Below the pieces are notes generated by a model that was not told the origin of the DNA, searched no databases, and saw nothing but the letters and a program-made list of their open reading frames with translations. A stretch of DNA of 64,000 bases from Porphyromonas somerae DSM 23386 (GTDB taxonomy: Bacteria; Bacteroidota; Bacteroidia; Bacteroidales; Porphyromonadaceae): NCBI RefSeq assembly GCF_000372405.1, contig NZ_AQVC01000006.1, forward strand, positions 48 to 64,047, given 5' to 3'. This document shows positions 61,369 through 64,000 of this stretch, piece by piece (position 1 is the stretch's first letter; every line of letters begins with the position of its first letter). The translations under genes and the position numbers were made by a program.

Positions 61369-61401
61369 CTGGATGGTGATGTGGTGGGAATGGGGCATAA
61401 C

Positions 61402-61435
61402 AAAAGGGTTCCGATTGGATAATCGGAACCCTTTT
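61402..61435 (-). terminator. Intrinsic terminator of the methylmalonyl-CoA mutase operon
   Basis: AAAAGGGTTCCGATT-GGAT-AATCGGAACCCTTTT is a 15-bp perfect stem with flanking A and T runs, 23 bp after the large-subunit stop. Works on both strands. Confidence 0.9.
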
Positions 61436-61457
61436 CATTATGTATGTGTGGAGGAAG

Positions 61458-63605
61458 TTACTCAGCTAGGAGTATCTTCATCAATTCAATAGCTGCCTTG
61501 GAGACAGAAGTACCTGGCCCGAAGATAGCTGCCACACCAGCCTTGTAGAGGAAGTCGTAATCCTGTGCTGGGATCACACCACCAGCGATGACGATGATAT
61601 CCTCACGGCCTAGCTTCTTGAGCTCCTCGATCACTTGTGGCACAAGTGTCTTGTGACCAGCTGCAAGTGAAGAGACACCTAGGATATTGACGTCGTTCTC
61701 CACAGCCTGCCTTGCAGACTCTGCTGGGGTCTGGAATAGAGGACCCATATCTACGTCGAAGCCCACATCGGCATATCCAGTAGCCACCACCTTAGCACCA
61801 CGATCGTGACCATCCTGGCCCATTTTGGCAATCATAATACGTGGCTGACGTCCTTCTTTCTTTGCAAACTGCTCCACAAGGCGAGTTGCCTCCTGGAAGT
61901 CTGGATCATTATTTGTTTCTGATGAGTACACGCCTGAAATAGTACGAATAATTGCTTTATAACGCCCTACGACCTCCTCGCAAGCGTCGGAAATCTCTCC
62001 TAGTGAAGCCCTTGCCTGAGCCGCTTTCACAGCTAGTTCAAGTAGGTTACCAGTCTTAGTACGAACCGCCTCTGTGATATCGGCCAGTGCCTTCTTCACA
62101 GCCTCTTCGTCGCGCTCACCACGAAGTTCCTGCAGACGCTCTACCTGCTGTGTACGAACGGCGGTATTATCCACCTCGAGGATATCGATAGGATCTTCCT
62201 TCTCAAGGCGATACTTATTCACTCCGATAATCACCTGATTGCGAGAGTCAATACGTGCCTGTGTACGAGCAGCGGCCTCCTCAATACGCATCTTTGGCAA
62301 ACCACTCTCAATAGCCTTAGCCATACCACCCAAGCCCTCAATCTCCTGGATATGCTCCCATGCCTTATGTACCAACTCATCGGTAAGACTCTCCACATAG
62401 TATGAGCCTGCCCATGGGTCTACTTCACGACATACCTCAGTCTCATTTTGGATATAGATCTGAGTATTACGTGCGATACGAGCTGAGAAATCGGTTGGAA
62501 GTGCAATTGCCTCGTCAAGAGCGTTGGTATGTAGTGACTGAGTATGTCCAAGTGCAGCACCCATCGCTTCAATACAAGTACGACCAACGTTGTTGAATGG
62601 GTCTTGCTCTGTCAAGCTCCAACCAGAGGTCTGGCAGTGAGTACGAAGAGCCATAGACTTAGGATTCTTTGCTCCAAGGCTCTTGGTGATTTTAGCCCAA
62701 AGCATACGAGCCGCCCTCATCTTGGCAATCTCCATAAAGTGATTCATACCAATCGCCCAGAAGAATGACAGACGTGGAGCAAACTTGTCAATGTCCATAC
62801 CCGCCTTGATACCAGCTCTCACATACTCAAGTCCATCGGCTAGAGTATATGCCATCTCGATATCTGCCGTTGCACCGGCCTCCTGCATGTGGTAACCAGA
62901 GATAGAGATAGAGTTGAACTTAGGCATATTCTGAGAGGTGTACTCGAAGATATCGGCAATGATACGCATACTAAACTCTGGTGGATAGATGTAAGTATTA
63001 CGCACCATGAACTCCTTAAGGATATCATTCTGAATAGTACCGGCCATCTCCTCCTGCTTAGCGCCTTGCTCTAGACCAGCAACGATATAAAAAGCTAGGA
63101 TAGGAAGCACGGCTCCATTCATCGTCATAGATACCGACATCTTATTCAATGGAATACCATCGAAAAGCACCTTCATATCCTCAATAGAGCAAATAGAAAC
63201 TCCAGCCTTACCCACATCACCCTCAACACGCTCGTTATCGGCATTATAGCCACGGTGAGTAGGGAGGTCAAAGGCTACAGAAAGGCCCTTCTGACCAGAT
63301 GCAAGGTTACGACGATAAAATGCATTAGACTCCTCAGCAGTAGAGAATCCCGCATACTGACGAATTGTCCAAGGACGCATCGCGTACATCGTGCTATAAG
63401 GGCCACGAAGATTAGGTACTACACCAGCAGCATAGTGCAGGTGCTCCATCCCTTCCAAGTCTTCCTTTGTATAGGCTCCCTTTACATTGATCAGCTCAGG
63501 GGTAGTCCAGTCGTAATCAATATGATTGGCTTTATTAAACTCTGCGACACTGGGCTGTGACCATCCTCCTTTGAGGATATCTATATCTTTATAATTTGGT
63601 TTCAT
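61458..63605 (-). CDS. mutB: Methylmalonyl-CoA mutase large subunit
   Basis: 715 aa. TIM-barrel substrate domain ([52 protein letters not shown]) and C-terminal B12 domain with [19 protein letters not shown], the DxHxxG motif whose His ligates cobalt (about residue 600). It interconverts methylmalonyl- and succinyl-CoA in the propionate pathway and needs adenosylcobalamin, linking it to the cob operon. 21 bp after the small subunit. Confidence 0.97.
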   Translation of the reverse strand: MKPNYKDIDILKGGWSQPSVAEFNKANHIDYDWTTPELINVKGAYTKEDLEGMEHLHYAAGVVPNLRGPYSTMYAMRPWTIRQYAGFSTAEESNAFYRRNLASGQKGLSVAFDLPTHRGYNADNERVEGDVGKAGVSICSIEDMKVLFDGIPLNKMSVSMTMNGAVLPILAFYIVAGLEQGAKQEEMAGTIQNDILKEFMVRNTYIYPPEFSMRIIADIFEYTSQNMPKFNSISISGYHMQEAGATADIEMAYTLADGLEYVRAGIKAGMDIDKFAPRLSFFWAIGMNHFMEIAKMRAARMLWAKITKSLGAKNPKSMALRTHCQTSGWSLTEQDPFNNVGRTCIEAMGAALGHTQSLHTNALDEAIALPTDFSARIARNTQIYIQNETEVCREVDPWAGSYYVESLTDELVHKAWEHIQEIEGLGGMAKAIESGLPKMRIEEAAARTQARIDSRNQVIIGVNKYRLEKEDPIDILEVDNTAVRTQQVERLQELRGERDEEAVKKALADITEAVRTKTGNLLELAVKAAQARASLGEISDACEEVVGRYKAIIRTISGVYSSETNNDPDFQEATRLVEQFAKKEGRQPRIMIAKMGQDGHDRGAKVVATGYADVGFDVDMGPLFQTPAESARQAVENDVNILGVSSLAAGHKTLVPQVIEELKKLGREDIIVIAGGVIPAQDYDFLYKAGVAAIFGPGTSVSKAAIELMKILLAE

Positions 63606-63626
63606 ATCTTTTATTTCCCTTTCCTC

Positions 63627-64000
63627 TTACTTGCTACTTCTTGGTTTGATGCCCATCAGTTCGTTGAACTTCTGCATCGTCTCCAGCACATTGGCCTTGA
63701 CGTGTACAAAATGCTCAATACCCTTTGCCTGAAGCTCCTCCATGCAGGCAGGAGCTCCAGCAATCACTAGAGGCATCTCGCCCTTCAAAGCCTCAAGAGC
63801 TTGAGGTCCATACTCAGCATACTCATCATCACTTGAGCAGAGTACCACGATGTCAGCCCCTGCCTTGCGAGCTGCATCCACACCCTCTTGTACTGTCTTG
63901 AACCCTAGATTGTCGATCAGCTTGTACCCAGCTACTCCAAAGAAGTTGGAGCTAAATTGAGAGCGAGCCAACCTCATTGCTAGATTACCGATGGTAAGCA
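63627..64000 (-). CDS. mutA: Methylmalonyl-CoA mutase small subunit, 3' part, runs off the right edge
   Basis: The frame is open to the window edge and encodes the C-terminus of the small subunit: LTIGNLAMRLARSQFSSNFF, GADIVVLCSSDDEYAEYGPQ, MEELQAKGIEHFVHVKANVL, LMGIKPR. The small subunit has no cobalt-binding His and pairs with the large subunit. An internal ATG at 63977 is not the true start, because the preceding codons continue the family sequence. The real start lies outside the window. Confidence 0.93.
   Translation of the reverse strand, partial: LTIGNLAMRLARSQFSSNFFGVAGYKLIDNLGFKTVQEGVDAARKAGADIVVLCSSDDEYAEYGPQALEALKGEMPLVIAGAPACMEELQAKGIEHFVHVKANVLETMQKFNELMGIKPRSSK

Overview
The window looks like a chromosome segment from the Bacteroidales, most like Porphyromonas. 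The evidence is an Mfa1-type fimbrial operon, promoters with the Bacteroidetes -7 element TAnnTTTG, few Shine-Dalgarno sites, a SAM-II riboswitch in front of metK, many SpII lipoproteins and a B12-dependent methylmalonyl-CoA mutase. The species cannot be fixed from the sequence alone. I see no rRNA, tRNA or CRISPR array.

Layout. 1-671: 5' part of an IS256-type transposase gene with one IS end. 678-1021: a long palindromic repeat. 1054-2548: metK (minus) with a SAM-II riboswitch and terminator. 2622-5241: an ABC exporter with a degenerate C39 peptidase domain and a miniature HlyD-like partner. 5280-9490: a block bounded by two near-identical repeats. It holds a WYL regulator, a 41-aa protein and a UDG-like protein as one operon, plus hipBA. 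9522-11098: 22-bp repeats, then a tandem array of three nested palindromes, the third carrying an IS200/RAYT-type transposase at its centre. 11171-20742: an Mfa-type fimbrial operon with one ordinary fimbrillin, two giant fimbrillins with coiled-coil inserts and two further lipoproteins. 20746-21113: chimeric palindromic repeat. 21128-26088: a cobalamin riboswitch operon (exported CbiK-like chelatase, TonB receptor, surface lipoprotein). 26125-26830: a MITE-like palindrome and 22-bp repeats. 26886-38206: a nine-gene cobalamin operon with three fusion proteins and a BtuF/C/D-type importer. 38208-49791: mostly minus-strand housekeeping and envelope genes (thioesterase, an ECF sigma/anti-sigma operon downstream of a PgpH-type phosphodiesterase, folD, ffh, and an MBOAT/SGNH acyltransfer cluster). 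49928-60749: a defence island (metallophosphoesterase, broken rhuM, two-TM protein, YgjP-like protease, HsdR, HsdS, HsdM, AbiTii). 61015-61368: second MITE-like palindrome. 61458-64000: methylmalonyl-CoA mutase.

How the parts connect. The cob operon makes the corrin ring to cobyrinate a,c-diamide. The late steps and precorrin-2 synthesis are not in the window. MetK supplies SAM for the ring methylations, and methylmalonyl-CoA mutase consumes the cofactor.

The most unusual signal is a family of long nested palindromes of about 250-350 bp, found at seven loci plus fragments. Their arms differ in sequence but keep the same pairing plan. One copy carries the transposase exactly where the other copies have a short central loop. 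This looks like a REP/RAYT-like system with non-autonomous derivatives, of a more complex design than the usual REP or BIME.
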